NCBI RefSeq assembly: GCF_030285665.1
Contig: NZ_CP127295.1
Span: 6,758,001 to 6,822,000 of the forward strand
DNA: 64,000 nucleotides
Direction: 5' to 3'
Source: Amycolatopsis mongoliensis
Lineage (GTDB): Bacteria > Actinomycetota > Actinomycetes > Mycobacteriales > Pseudonocardiaceae
Positions 33,974 to 41,812 of this stretch are shown in pieces. The number at the start of each line of letters is the position of its first letter. Position 1 is the first letter of the stretch. The translations under genes and the position numbers were made by a program. The notes beneath the pieces are model-generated. The model saw only the letters and a list, made by a program, of their open reading frames with translations, was not told the DNA's origin and did no database searches.

Positions 33974-34348
33974 TCAGTGGGCGGACTCGAACAGCTCGAC
34001 CAGGTTGCCCGCGGGATCGGCCAGCAGGATCTGGCGCCCGCCGGGGCCGGCGACCACGTCGCCGCGGAACGCGAGGCCGGCGTCGGCCAGCCGGGCGATC
34101 TCGGCGTCCAGGTCGGCGACGACGAGGTGGATGCGGTTGCGCCCGGGAGCCGCGGCGTCCGCGGGGGTGGCGCGGGCGCCGGAGCTGGCCGGCCCGGAGA
34201 GCAGGAGCCGCAGCGGGCCGCGGACGACGTCGGCGAAGGCGGGCGCCGCACTCATGCGCACCGTGAAGCCGAGGTGGGTGGTGTAGAAGTCGAGGGCCGC
34301 CGGGACGTCGTCGACGACGTACCGGACGCTGGCGTACTGGTCGGTCAC
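33974..34348 (-). CDS. VOC-superfamily (glyoxalase/bleomycin-resistance-fold) protein
   Basis: A 124-residue VOC protein (SVRYVVDDVPAALDFYTTHLGF ... NRIHLVVADLDAEIARL ... GRQILLADPAGNLVELFESA) with the C-terminal metal-ligand Glu. GTG 34348 follows AAGGAGG and overlaps the stop of the ArsR-ArsC gene (GTGA). Despite this neighbour it contains no Cys, so it cannot be an ArsI-type C-As lyase, which needs a Cys pair. It may detoxify an electrophile or bind a small drug. Confidence 0.85.
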   Translation of the reverse strand: MTDQYASVRYVVDDVPAALDFYTTHLGFTVRMSAAPAFADVVRGPLRLLLSGPASSGARATPADAAAPGRNRIHLVVADLDAEIARLADAGLAFRGDVVAGPGGRQILLADPAGNLVELFESAH

Positions 34349-35073
34349 GACCGGGCCTCCTTGTCTTGAGCCGCAACGAGATCCGGCAGCAGGTGCCGGA
34401 CGCGGGTGTCGATCTCCGCCGCCGTGCGCCGGAACGCGCCCTGGCCCGAAGGCTCGGCGACGCTCCAGTGGCGGCGGCGCGGGTGGTGCGGGAACTCGGG
34501 GCAGGCCTCGCGGGCCTTGTCGCACAAGGTGATCACGTGGTCGAACCGGCGGCCGGCGACGGCGTCGACGGAACGTGGCCGCTGCCCGGCGACGTCGATG
34601 CCGAACCCTTCGCGCAGCACTCGCAGCGCGTCGGGGTCCAGCGCGGACTTCGGGCGGGTGCCGGCGCTGGCCACCGCGACCCGGCCACCGCTGCGCCGGT
34701 GCAGCAGCGCTTCGGCGATGGGGGAGCGGGCGCTGTTGCCGGTGCAGACGAACAGCACGGCGATCCGCCCGGACGGCGCCGGCGCGGGACCGGGGCGCAC
34801 CGCCGGGTGCAGGGCCGCGCCGGTCTCGGCCAGCGCGGCGGAGCAGCGGTCGAGGTCCAGGTGGTAGTAGCTGTCGCGGCCGTCGAAGCTGCTGCGGGTG
34901 GCGGTGACCAGCCCGCCGTCGCGCAGCAGCCGCAGGTGGTAGGAGACGAGGTTCTGCGGCCGGCCGACGCGCTCGGTCAGCTCGCGCACCCGCAGGTCGT
35001 CGCCGGCCAGGGTCGTCAACAGCGCCCACCGCAGCGGGTGGGCGGCCAGCCGGACGAACGCGGGTGGCGCCAT
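34345..35073 (-). CDS. ArsR-ArsC fusion: HTH repressor domain plus arsenate reductase
   Basis: A 242-residue two-domain protein. Residues 1-95 are an ArsR-type winged helix (HPLRWALLTTLAGDDLRVRELTERVGRPQNLVSYHLRLL). Residues about 105-242 are a low-molecular-weight-phosphatase-type arsenate reductase with the P-loop VCTGNSARS (CX5R, Cys near residue 110) and the redox pair in TLCDKAREACPEFP. The ATG at 35073 was chosen because the HTH starts there. A perfect palindrome (35086-35103) sits just upstream. No ArsB/Acr3 efflux gene is present in the window. Confidence 0.9.
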   Translation of the reverse strand: MAPPAFVRLAAHPLRWALLTTLAGDDLRVRELTERVGRPQNLVSYHLRLLRDGGLVTATRSSFDGRDSYYHLDLDRCSAALAETGAALHPAVRPGPAPAPSGRIAVLFVCTGNSARSPIAEALLHRRSGGRVAVASAGTRPKSALDPDALRVLREGFGIDVAGQRPRSVDAVAGRRFDHVITLCDKAREACPEFPHHPRRRHWSVAEPSGQGAFRRTAAEIDTRVRHLLPDLVAAQDKEARS

Positions 35074-35085
35074 CACCGTAAAATA

Positions 35086-35103
35086 CATCAAACAGGTTTG
35101 ATG
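35086..35103. promoter_or_regulatory. ArsR operator CATCAAAC-AG-GTTTGATG
   Basis: Perfect 8-bp arms with a 2-nt centre, 13 nt upstream of the arsR-arsC start and about 46 nt before the divergent dehydratase gene. The ATCAA/TTGAT half-sites are typical of ArsR-family operators. Confidence 0.7.
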
Positions 35104-35149
35104 GACCAGAGGTGGCACGATCGCGGCAGCCCGCCGGACGGAGGAAGCC

Positions 35150-35965
35150 ATGGCGACGTTCGAAGTCACCGAACCGATCCTGCCGGGGCCCGCGCAGGCC
35201 CTCGCGTCCCTGCTCGGCGTCCCGGCGCCGGACGGCGCCCTGCCCCTGCTGTGGCATTGGGTCTACCTGCTCGACCGCCCCGCCCAGGCCGACCTCGGCC
35301 CGGACGGCCACCCGGTCCGCAACACGGTCCTGGCCCCGCCGGGCCCGGGCCGGCGGCGCATGTGGGCCGGCGGCCGGGTCCGCACACCCGGCGAGCTGCG
35401 CCGCGGCGAGCCCGCCACCCGCCGGTCGGAAGTCCTTGCGGTGCGGGAGAAGCAGGGGCAGTCCGGGCCGTTGACGTTCGTCACGGTGGCCCACCGGATC
35501 ACCCAGGCGGGCCGCCTCGTCGTCGACGAGGAACAGGACATCGTCTACCGCGCGGGCCCGCCCGCCGACGCGCGCCCCGACGACGGCCCCGAGGTCCCGC
35601 CGGAGCCGGGGGAGTGGTCCATCGAGGTGACCCCGACGCTGCTGTTCCGCTTTTCCGCGTTGACGTACAACGCCCACCGCATCCACTACGACCGGGACTA
35701 CTGCCGCGAGGTGGAGGGGTATCCGGGGTTGCTCACCCACGGGCCGCTGCAGGCGATCGCGATGGCGGAAGCCGCTCGCGCCCGGGGTGCCGCCGGCCCT
35801 CTCGAGTTCGAATACCGGCTCGTGTCGCCGTTGTTCGACTTCCAGGGGCTGATCGCCCGGGCGGAAGCCGGGGCCGAGATGGTCACCACGGTGCGGGACC
35901 GATCCGGACGGCGGACGGCGACGGGGACCGTGCGGGGGATCGGGCCGGACCGGCCGACGCGGTAA
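35150..35965 (+). CDS. MaoC/FAS1-like acyl dehydratase (mesaconyl-CoA hydratase-like)
   Basis: A 271-residue double hot-dog protein. The N-terminal half is a FAS1-like dehydratase domain (LLWHWVYLLDRPAQADLGPDGHP). The C-terminal half is MaoC-like with the catalytic-type Asn/His segment FSALTYNAHRIHYDRDYCREVEGYPGLLTHGPLQA. Related enzymes hydrate mesaconyl-C4-CoA or beta-methylmalyl-type CoA thioesters, or act in fatty-acid elongation. A GGAGG precedes the ATG. It is divergent from arsR-arsC across the palindrome, which may be incidental. Confidence 0.87.
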   Translation: MATFEVTEPILPGPAQALASLLGVPAPDGALPLLWHWVYLLDRPAQADLGPDGHPVRNTVLAPPGPGRRRMWAGGRVRTPGELRRGEPATRRSEVLAVREKQGQSGPLTFVTVAHRITQAGRLVVDEEQDIVYRAGPPADARPDDGPEVPPEPGEWSIEVTPTLLFRFSALTYNAHRIHYDRDYCREVEGYPGLLTHGPLQAIAMAEAARARGAAGPLEFEYRLVSPLFDFQGLIARAEAGAEMVTTVRDRSGRRTATGTVRGIGPDRPTR

Positions 35966-36302
35966 CCGGAACGCACTGGCGGCCGGCTCTCGGCCCGCGG
36001 GCGCCATCCGAGCCGCAGTGAGCTCCCGGTCAGCGCCCTGCAAGGGGCCGCGATGACCCGTGGCGGAGTCCCGGGGCGGCCGAGCAGTGGCCGGGCCGGG
36101 CGTTGCCCACCTGCCGGGCGGTGAGCCGGTCCCGCAGCCCCGCGTACGGCTTCATCGCCGCCGGTCGTGGCCGGGCTTCCGGATCGTCACGTGCCGTTCG
36201 CAGCCCTCACCGCTCCGTCACAACCTCGTCGTACATATTGTCAACAATTTCATCGACGATTAGTGTGCGAGTATCAAGCATGCGGAGCGACGAGGAATCA
36301 CC
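35966..36302. other. Intergenic region before ligJ (337 bp)
   Basis: No credible gene: short open frames here have no ribosome site or family signature. The right end holds the ligJ promoter and an operator-like dyad. Confidence 0.5.
36237..36266 (+). promoter_or_regulatory. Promoter and operator of the lig operon
   Basis: -35 TTGTCA (36238-36243), 17-nt spacer, -10 TAGTGT (36261-36266). The dyad ATTGT-CA-ACAAT (36237-36248) covers the -35, so a bound GntR/FadR-like or IclR-like protein would block the promoter. The predicted leader is about 30 nt. Confidence 0.55.
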
Positions 36303-37328
36303 TTGATCATCGACTGCCACGGCCACTACACGACCGCCCCGCCCGCCCTCGCGGCGTGGCGCGACCAGCAGATCGCCGCGCTGGACGATCCCGGCGCCGC
36401 GCCGACCCGCGCCGACCTGCGCATCAGTGACGACGAGCTGCGCGAGACGATCGAGCCGAACCAGCTGCGCCTCATGGACGAGCGCGGCATCGACCTCACG
36501 ATCTTCTCGCCCCGGGCGTCGTTCATGGCCCACCACGTCGGCGGCTTCGAGACCTCGGCCGAGTGGGCGGCGATCTGCAACGAGCTCTGCCACCGCGTCA
36601 GCACGCTCTACCCGGAGCGGTTCGCGCCGGCCGCGATGCTCCCGCAGTCCCCGGGCGTCGACCCCGCGACCTGCATCCCGGAGCTGACCCGCTGCGTCGA
36701 GGAGTACGGCGCCGTCGCGCTGAACCTCAACCCCGACCCCAGCGGCGGCCACTGGACGGCCCCGCCGCTCACCGACCGCTCGTGGTACCCGATCTACGAG
36801 AAGATGGTCGAGTACGACATCCCGGCGATGGTGCACGTCAGCACGAGCGTCAACCCCGCCTTCCACACCACCGGCGCGCACTACCTCAACGCCGACACGA
36901 CCGCGTTCATGCAGCTCGTGCAGGGCGACCTGTTCGCCGACTTCCCGACGCTGCGGCTGGTCATCCCGCACGGCGGCGGCGCGGTGCCCTACCACTGGGG
37001 CCGGTTCCGCGGCCTCGCGATGGCGCTGGGCAAGCCGGAGCTGGAGGAGCACGTGCTGAACAACGTCTTCTTCGACACCTGCGTCTACCACCAGCCGGGC
37101 TCGGACCTGCTCTTCGACGTCATCCCGGCCCGCAACATCCTGTTCGCCTCGGAGATGATCGGCGCCGTCCGCAGCGTCGACCCGCGGACCGGCCACCACT
37201 TCGACGACACGCGCCGGTACGCCGAAGCCGCGAAACTGTCCGAAGAGGACTGGACCGCGATCCGGGAGCACAACGCCCGCACCGTCTACCCGCGCCTGGA
37301 CGCCCTCCTGAAGGGGCAGGGCCGATGA
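36303..37328 (+). CDS. ligJ: 4-Oxalomesaconate hydratase (LigJ-type amidohydrolase)
   Basis: A 341-residue amidohydrolase_2 protein of exactly LigJ length. It starts with the metal motif DCHGHYTTAPPALAAWR and includes FSPRASFMAHHVG, MVHVSTSVNPAFHTTGAHYLN and IPHGGGAVPYHWGRFRG. LigJ hydrates 4-oxalomesaconate to 4-carboxy-4-hydroxy-2-oxoadipate in the protocatechuate 4,5-cleavage and gallate routes. TTG at 36303 is used because GAGGAA lies 6 nt upstream and the conserved IIDCHGHY follows directly. It is coupled to ligI by an ATGA overlap. Confidence 0.88.
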   Translation: MIIDCHGHYTTAPPALAAWRDQQIAALDDPGAAPTRADLRISDDELRETIEPNQLRLMDERGIDLTIFSPRASFMAHHVGGFETSAEWAAICNELCHRVSTLYPERFAPAAMLPQSPGVDPATCIPELTRCVEEYGAVALNLNPDPSGGHWTAPPLTDRSWYPIYEKMVEYDIPAMVHVSTSVNPAFHTTGAHYLNADTTAFMQLVQGDLFADFPTLRLVIPHGGGAVPYHWGRFRGLAMALGKPELEEHVLNNVFFDTCVYHQPGSDLLFDVIPARNILFASEMIGAVRSVDPRTGHHFDDTRRYAEAAKLSEEDWTAIREHNARTVYPRLDALLKGQGR

Positions 37329-38233
37329 CCAAGACGCCCGGCTGGCTGGACTGGTACGCGCATCCGTCCACACCGGACTTCGAGTTGCCGCACGGGACCG
37401 TCGACGCCCACTGTCACGTCTTCGGCCCGCAGAAGGAGTTCCCGTTCGCGCCGGAGCGCAAGTACACGCCCTGCGACGCGAGCAAGGACCAGCTGTTCGC
37501 CCTGCGCGACCACCTCGGCGTCGCGCGGAACGTCGTCGTGCAGGCCACCTGCCACGGCGCGGACAACTCGGCCATGGTCGACGCCGTCCGGTCAGCGGGC
37601 GGCCGGGCGCGCGGGATCGCGACCGTCCGGCCCGACGTCACCGAGACCGAACTCCGCGAACTCGACGCGGCGGGCGTGCGCGGCGTCCGGTTCAACTTCG
37701 TGAAACGGCTCGTCGACGCCTCGCCCAAAGAGGACCTGAGCACGATCGCGAAGAAGATCGCCCCGCTGGGCTGGCACGTCGTCCTCTACTTCGAGGCCGC
37801 CGACCTGCCCGAGCTGGAGGACTTCTTCGGCGGGCTGCCCGCGCCGCTCGTGATCGACCACATGGGACGCCCCGACGTCGCGAAGCCGGTCGACGGGCCG
37901 GAGTTCGCGAGGTTCCTGGAGTTCGTGGACCGCAACGACGTGTGGGTCAAGGTGAGCTGCCCCGAGCGCCTCACCGTGACCGGCCCGCCGGCGCTCGACG
38001 GCGAACGGCACGCCTACACCGACGTCGTCCCGTTCGCCCGGCGCGTCGTGACGGAGTTCCCGGACCGGGTGCTCTGGGGCACCGACTGGCCGCACCCGAA
38101 CCTCAAGGACCACATGCCCGACGACGGCCTCCTGGTGGACTACGTCCCGCAGATCGCCGAAACCGCCGAGCTGCAACGGAAGCTGCTCGTCGACAACCCG
38201 ATGCGCCTCTACTGGCCCGGCGAAACCGCCTGA
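37325..38233 (+). CDS. ligI: 2-Pyrone-4,6-dicarboxylate hydrolase (LigI-type)
   Basis: A 302-residue amidohydrolase_2 protein. It has GTVDAHCHVFGPQKEFPFAPERKYTP near the N-terminus, VRFNFVKRLVD, VIDHMGRPD and LWGTDWPHPN with the catalytic Asp, a pattern typical of LigI. The enzyme opens the 2-pyrone ring of PDC to 4-oxalomesaconate, the substrate of LigJ, in a metal-independent way. The ATG overlaps the ligJ stop (ATGA). LigI then LigJ form two consecutive pathway steps, which supports both calls. Confidence 0.88.
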   Translation: MTKTPGWLDWYAHPSTPDFELPHGTVDAHCHVFGPQKEFPFAPERKYTPCDASKDQLFALRDHLGVARNVVVQATCHGADNSAMVDAVRSAGGRARGIATVRPDVTETELRELDAAGVRGVRFNFVKRLVDASPKEDLSTIAKKIAPLGWHVVLYFEAADLPELEDFFGGLPAPLVIDHMGRPDVAKPVDGPEFARFLEFVDRNDVWVKVSCPERLTVTGPPALDGERHAYTDVVPFARRVVTEFPDRVLWGTDWPHPNLKDHMPDDGLLVDYVPQIAETAELQRKLLVDNPMRLYWPGETA

Positions 38234-38251
38234 ACCCCCGAAGGGCATGCA

Positions 38252-39610
38252 ATGCAGCACGCCAACGCGCTCAACCGGCTGAACCGCCTGCCGATCTCGC
38301 GCTTCCACAAGGTGACCCTGCTCGCCGTCTCGTTCGCCTACTTCTTCGAGTTCGCGGACATCAACAGTTTCGCGACCACCGCGCCCAAGCTGATCAAGCT
38401 GTGGGGCGTGACGGTCGACCAGGTCGCCTACGTGACCTCGCTGTCGTTCGTCGGGATGTTCTTCGGCTCGATCATCGCGAGCAAGCTCGCCGACCGGTGG
38501 GGCCGCAAGAACGCGCTGATGTGGACGACCGTCTGGTTCGGCGTCTTCTCGTTCGCGGCGGTGTTCTCGTGGGACATCGTGTCGCTGGGGGTGTTCCGCA
38601 TCCTGACTTCGGCGGGCCTTTCGGCGATGACCGTGGTCGCGGTCATCTACGTCAGTGAGCTGTACCCCGCGGCGAGCCGTGGCAAGTACCAGGCGTACGC
38701 GATCGTGATCGGCATCTGCGGCACGCCGGTCACCAACCTGATCGCGAGCGCGGTCGTGCCGATCAGCTCCTGGTCGTGGCGGCTGGTGTACCTGTGGGGC
38801 GCGCTCGGCGTCCTGCTCGTGCTGTTCACGCGGCACCTGAAGGAGTCGCCGCGCTGGTACGAGAGCCGCGGCGACCACGCCAAGGCGGACGCCGTGCTGC
38901 GGGAGATCGAGGAGCAGGTCGCGGCGGAGAAGGGCCCGCTGCCGGAGCCCGCGCCGCCGATCGAGGAAGCGCCGGTGGCCAAGGCACCGTTGCGGCTGCT
39001 GCTGAACAAGAAGTACCTGTACCCCACGCTGCTGCTGACCGTCCTGTGGGTGACGCAGACGATCGGGTTCTTCGGCTATTCGAGCTGGGCGCCGACGCTG
39101 CTGGCCAAGGAGGGCTTCAGCGTCGAGAAGTCGGTGTTCTACGTGGCGCTCACGACGGTCGGCGCGCCGCTCGGCTCGTACCTGGCGGCCCTGGTCACCG
39201 ACCGGTTCGAACGCAAGTGGTGCCTGGTCGCCTTCGGCGCGGTCATCGCGTTGTGCGGCCTGTTCTACGGGCTGACGTTCAACCCCGTGCTGATCGTGGT
39301 GTTCGGCTTCCTGGTGAACCTGTTCGAGCGCGGCTACACGGCGCTCGGGTACGCGTACTCGCCGGAGCTGTTCGACACCCGCGGCCGGTCGCTCGGCACC
39401 GGCGTGTCGTACGGGCTCGGCCGGCTGTCGAACGCGGTGGGCCCGCTGATCGTCGCCGCGCTGTACAACGGGAGCGGCTACCGGAGCGTGTTCCTGTTCA
39501 TCGCCGGGACCTGGCTGGTCGGTGCGGTGGTGCTGGCGATCTTCGGGCCGCGGACGCGGCAGGCGAGGCTGAAGACCGCGACGTCGGAGGCGATCACGAC
39601 GACACCGTGA
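38252..39610 (+). CDS. MFS transporter (sugar-porter/aromatic-acid type)
   Basis: A 452-residue carrier with 12 helices. It contains the MFS motif SKLADRWGRKNALM after helix 2, the RILTSAGLSAMTVVAVIYVSELYPAASRG segment and the matching LVTDRFERKW loop in the second half. The central loop (about 205-245) is charged and Pro-rich. AAGGG precedes the ATG by 6 nt and it lies 18 nt after ligI, so it is probably the import protein for an aromatic acid or for PDC. Confidence 0.87.
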   Translation: MQHANALNRLNRLPISRFHKVTLLAVSFAYFFEFADINSFATTAPKLIKLWGVTVDQVAYVTSLSFVGMFFGSIIASKLADRWGRKNALMWTTVWFGVFSFAAVFSWDIVSLGVFRILTSAGLSAMTVVAVIYVSELYPAASRGKYQAYAIVIGICGTPVTNLIASAVVPISSWSWRLVYLWGALGVLLVLFTRHLKESPRWYESRGDHAKADAVLREIEEQVAAEKGPLPEPAPPIEEAPVAKAPLRLLLNKKYLYPTLLLTVLWVTQTIGFFGYSSWAPTLLAKEGFSVEKSVFYVALTTVGAPLGSYLAALVTDRFERKWCLVAFGAVIALCGLFYGLTFNPVLIVVFGFLVNLFERGYTALGYAYSPELFDTRGRSLGTGVSYGLGRLSNAVGPLIVAALYNGSGYRSVFLFIAGTWLVGAVVLAIFGPRTRQARLKTATSEAITTTP

Positions 39611-39642
39611 CCGTGCGTCGCCCGGTCCCGCGTCGCGGCACC

Positions 39643-40038
39643 AGCGGACCTTCCGGATCGGCAGGATCAGCACCGCGCCGAGCAGCCCGGCGATCGCGCC
39701 CGCGATGAACAGGGCCGGGAGTTCTGCGGCACGGCCGCCGTCGCGCCGATCGCGAGGATCGCGGGCGCCAGGGCCGGGCTCACCGACGTCGGGAGGTTGC
39801 CCGCCAGGTCCATCAGCCCGAGGTTCTTGGCCGTGTCGGCCGGATCGGGGAGCACCTGGGTGATGAGCGCGATGTCCACCGCGAAGTAGCCACCATGGTC
39901 GTGGCGCCGGCCGGGTCGAGCAGCGTCGCCTGGACCGAAAGGGGCAGCGCGGCCGGGACGAGCACGGCCATCCCCGCGCCGGGGCGCGGCGAACGCCCTT
40001 CCGGCGGTCACGGACTCCTGGCGGAAAGGAGTACTCAT
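39643..40038 (-). pseudogene. Decayed MFS transporter fragment
   Basis: An ATG at 40038 opens a short frame, and MFS-like peptides then appear in different frames: MAVLVPAALPLSVQATLLDPAGATTM, next GGYFAVDIALITQVLPDPADTAKNLGLMDLAGNLPTSVSPALAP, then ALFIAGAIAGLLGAVLILPIRKVRW. These are the N-terminal loop and last helices of an MFS protein with the middle deleted and at least two frame breaks. No intact product is possible. Confidence 0.75.
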
Positions 40039-40128
40039 CGTTGGGCACCCTTCCCGTCTCGGCCGCGGTGGCACACCGGCTGACCTGCGGGGAAGGCTGA
40101 GTGCCCGTGGCGGTGTACCGTGAGGGCG

Positions 40129-40145
40129 ATGCCAATCAATGGAAC
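40129..40145. promoter_or_regulatory. Candidate IclR operator upstream of its gene
   Basis: ATGCCAATCAATGGAAC; its reverse complement matches the 17-bp dyad at 40940-40956 at 12 of 17 positions. It lies 12 nt before the ATG at 40158. Confidence 0.4.
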
Positions 40146-40157
40146 GCCGACGTCGTC

Positions 40158-40937
40158 ATGACCGGGCCCGCACAGGTGCGCGGCCGCCGTCCGCCGCACG
40201 GCGAGCCGGTGGTCGACCGGGCCTTGGCCCTGCTCTCGACGTTCGACGCGGAGCACCGGACGCTCTCGCTGGCCGAGCTGAGCCGCCGGGCCGAGATCCC
40301 GCCCAGTTCGGCGCTGCGGCTCGCGAACCGCCTCGTGGACTGGGGCGCGCTCGAGCGCGACGACAGCGGGCGGTTCTGCATCGGGCTCCGGCTCCTGGAG
40401 GTCGCGACGCTCGCGCCGCGCGGCCACGGGCTGCGGCAGGTGGCGCTGCCGTTCATGAACGACCTCGCCGAGGTGACGCACCAGCACGTGCAGCTCGCCG
40501 TCCGCGACGGGATGCAGGCGATGCTCGTCGAGCGGCTTTCGGCGCACCAGGCGACGCCGGTCGACTACCGCATCGGCGGGCGGCTTCCGTTGCACTCCAC
40601 CGGGGTCGGGCTCGCGCTGCTGGCCTTCGCGCCCAAGGAAGTCCAGGAGGAAATGCTGTCGAAGCCGGTCTACAGCGAGCCGGACAACCGCCTCATCCCC
40701 GCTGACGTCCTGCGCCGCACGCTCGCCGAGGTGCGCCGCGAGCGGCTCGCGATCTTCCGGCGCGAGGACGAGCACGAGTCGATCGTGTCCGTCGCCGCGC
40801 CGGTGTTCGGCCGGAACGACACGGTGGCGGGCGTGCTCGGAGTCCTCGTCCCCAAGCGGGTCGCCCAGCCCCGGCGGCTCGGACTGGCCGTGCAGACCGC
40901 GGCGCGCGGGATCTCCCGGGAGCTGGCCGGCCGCTGA
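40158..40937 (+). CDS. IclR-family transcriptional regulator
   Basis: A 259-residue regulator. The N-terminal winged helix (about 15-80: VVDRALALLSTFDAEHRTLSLAELSRRAEIPPSSALRLANRL) is followed by the GAF-like effector domain (LPFMNDLAEVTHQHVQLAVRDG ... GVGLALLAFAPKE ... ISVAAPVFGRND-type). IclR proteins often control aromatic catabolism, so the lig operon and carrier to the left are likely targets. I chose ATG 40158 over GTG 40101 because an operator-like element lies between them and would otherwise be coding. Confidence 0.87.
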   Translation: MTGPAQVRGRRPPHGEPVVDRALALLSTFDAEHRTLSLAELSRRAEIPPSSALRLANRLVDWGALERDDSGRFCIGLRLLEVATLAPRGHGLRQVALPFMNDLAEVTHQHVQLAVRDGMQAMLVERLSAHQATPVDYRIGGRLPLHSTGVGLALLAFAPKEVQEEMLSKPVYSEPDNRLIPADVLRRTLAEVRRERLAIFRREDEHESIVSVAAPVFGRNDTVAGVLGVLVPKRVAQPRRLGLAVQTAARGISRELAGR

Positions 40938-40939
40938 CG

Positions 40940-40956
40940 GTGCCATTCAACGGCAC
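40940..40956. promoter_or_regulatory. 17-bp dyad at the end of the iclR gene
   Basis: GTGCC-ATTCAAC-GGCAC, beginning 2 nt after the iclR stop. It resembles the element before iclR and may be a second operator or a marker of a lost neighbouring promoter. Confidence 0.4.
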
Positions 40957-41041
40957 GGCGGTGGGCCGGCTCGGCGGTCATCCTCGGCGCCATGCTCCCT
41001 CCGCTCGACGACCTCGACGGCGCCGGGGTGATGGCCCGCAC

Positions 41042-41114
41042 GAGGACCCCCGCCGTCCGGTGGAAGAGCGGGTGCGCGACCTGCTCGCCCGGATGTCCCC
41101 GGCGGAGGAGGCCG
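41042..41114 (+). pseudogene. GH3 beta-glucosidase N-terminal remnant
   Basis: In one frame, RRPVEERVRDLLARMSPAEEAG matches the conserved start of secreted GH3 enzymes (xxPVEERVxDLLxRMTLEEK). The frame loses similarity at once on both sides, so only this fragment remains. Confidence 0.45.
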
Positions 41115-41812
41115 GGCTCCGGTCGAAGCCGACCGTGCTGTGCAGGGCCTTGTCGATGTCGGTAGGCCGGCCTGCCGGCACTGTTCGTCCTGCATGATCT
41201 CGGCGAGTTCGATCCATGCCTCGAGCATCCAAGTCCACGTGCGACGCCGGAGACACCGGGGCGTGCCCGCGCTGACAGTCGTTGCAGGTTCGAGATGCTC
41301 GGCTTCTCGCGGCCGGATCGCACGCGGCCGAAGTGGACCAGCATCGCTGCCCGAGCGGGGTGCCTCCCGGCTGACGGGGTCGCTTTTGCCGCATTCGTCG
41401 TGACAAGCCCCGGCAGGGCGATCGCGGCGACGTGCTGCTGGGGTACCTCCGGCGGACCGCGCCGGTTCGTGCGCTTTTGGATCTGATGTCGGGAGCGACC
41501 GTTTGGGCGACATCAAGAGCGAGCAACAAGTTTGGTTAACGAACGGCAATTTACGAACAACTCCCTACTGAGGTAGGTGGTCGTCGCCGGGGTGTGCAGC
41601 GACTCTTGCGAACGTTCCCGTTCCCCATCCCGTGGGAGTGCTCGTGGTCACGTCCTCGTCCGCTGCCTGGATCGCCGCGATGGATTCGTCATTCGCGGCG
41701 GTGACCCGGAAGGCTGTTGTCCGTTCGTCGCCCTGATGTCGTATTCGCGACATATCTGATCGGCAACTCTCACGGTCCCCACCGTCCGAAGGATCGTCAT
41801 GTCCGTCACCGT

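Larger units (their letters stand above)
40938..41812. other. Gene-poor region with a decayed GH3 fragment (875 bp)
   Basis: Apart from the dyad at 40940-40956 and a short GH3-like fragment, no frame shows family features, codon bias or a ribosome site. The block from about 41,130 to 41,800 has lower GC in places and probably is decayed or non-coding sequence. Confidence 0.55.

Noticed and set aside
33974..34348. VOC gene as an ArsI arsenic lyase
   Set aside because: It has no cysteine, and ArsI needs a Cys pair for arsenic binding.
36060..36306. Short plus-strand frames just before ligJ
   Set aside because: They have no ribosome site or similarity and overlap the promoter elements.
41130..41800. 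MerR-like or hydrolase peptides read on the minus strand
   Set aside because: The matches are short and in different frames, and no start with a ribosome site or continuous domain supports a gene.
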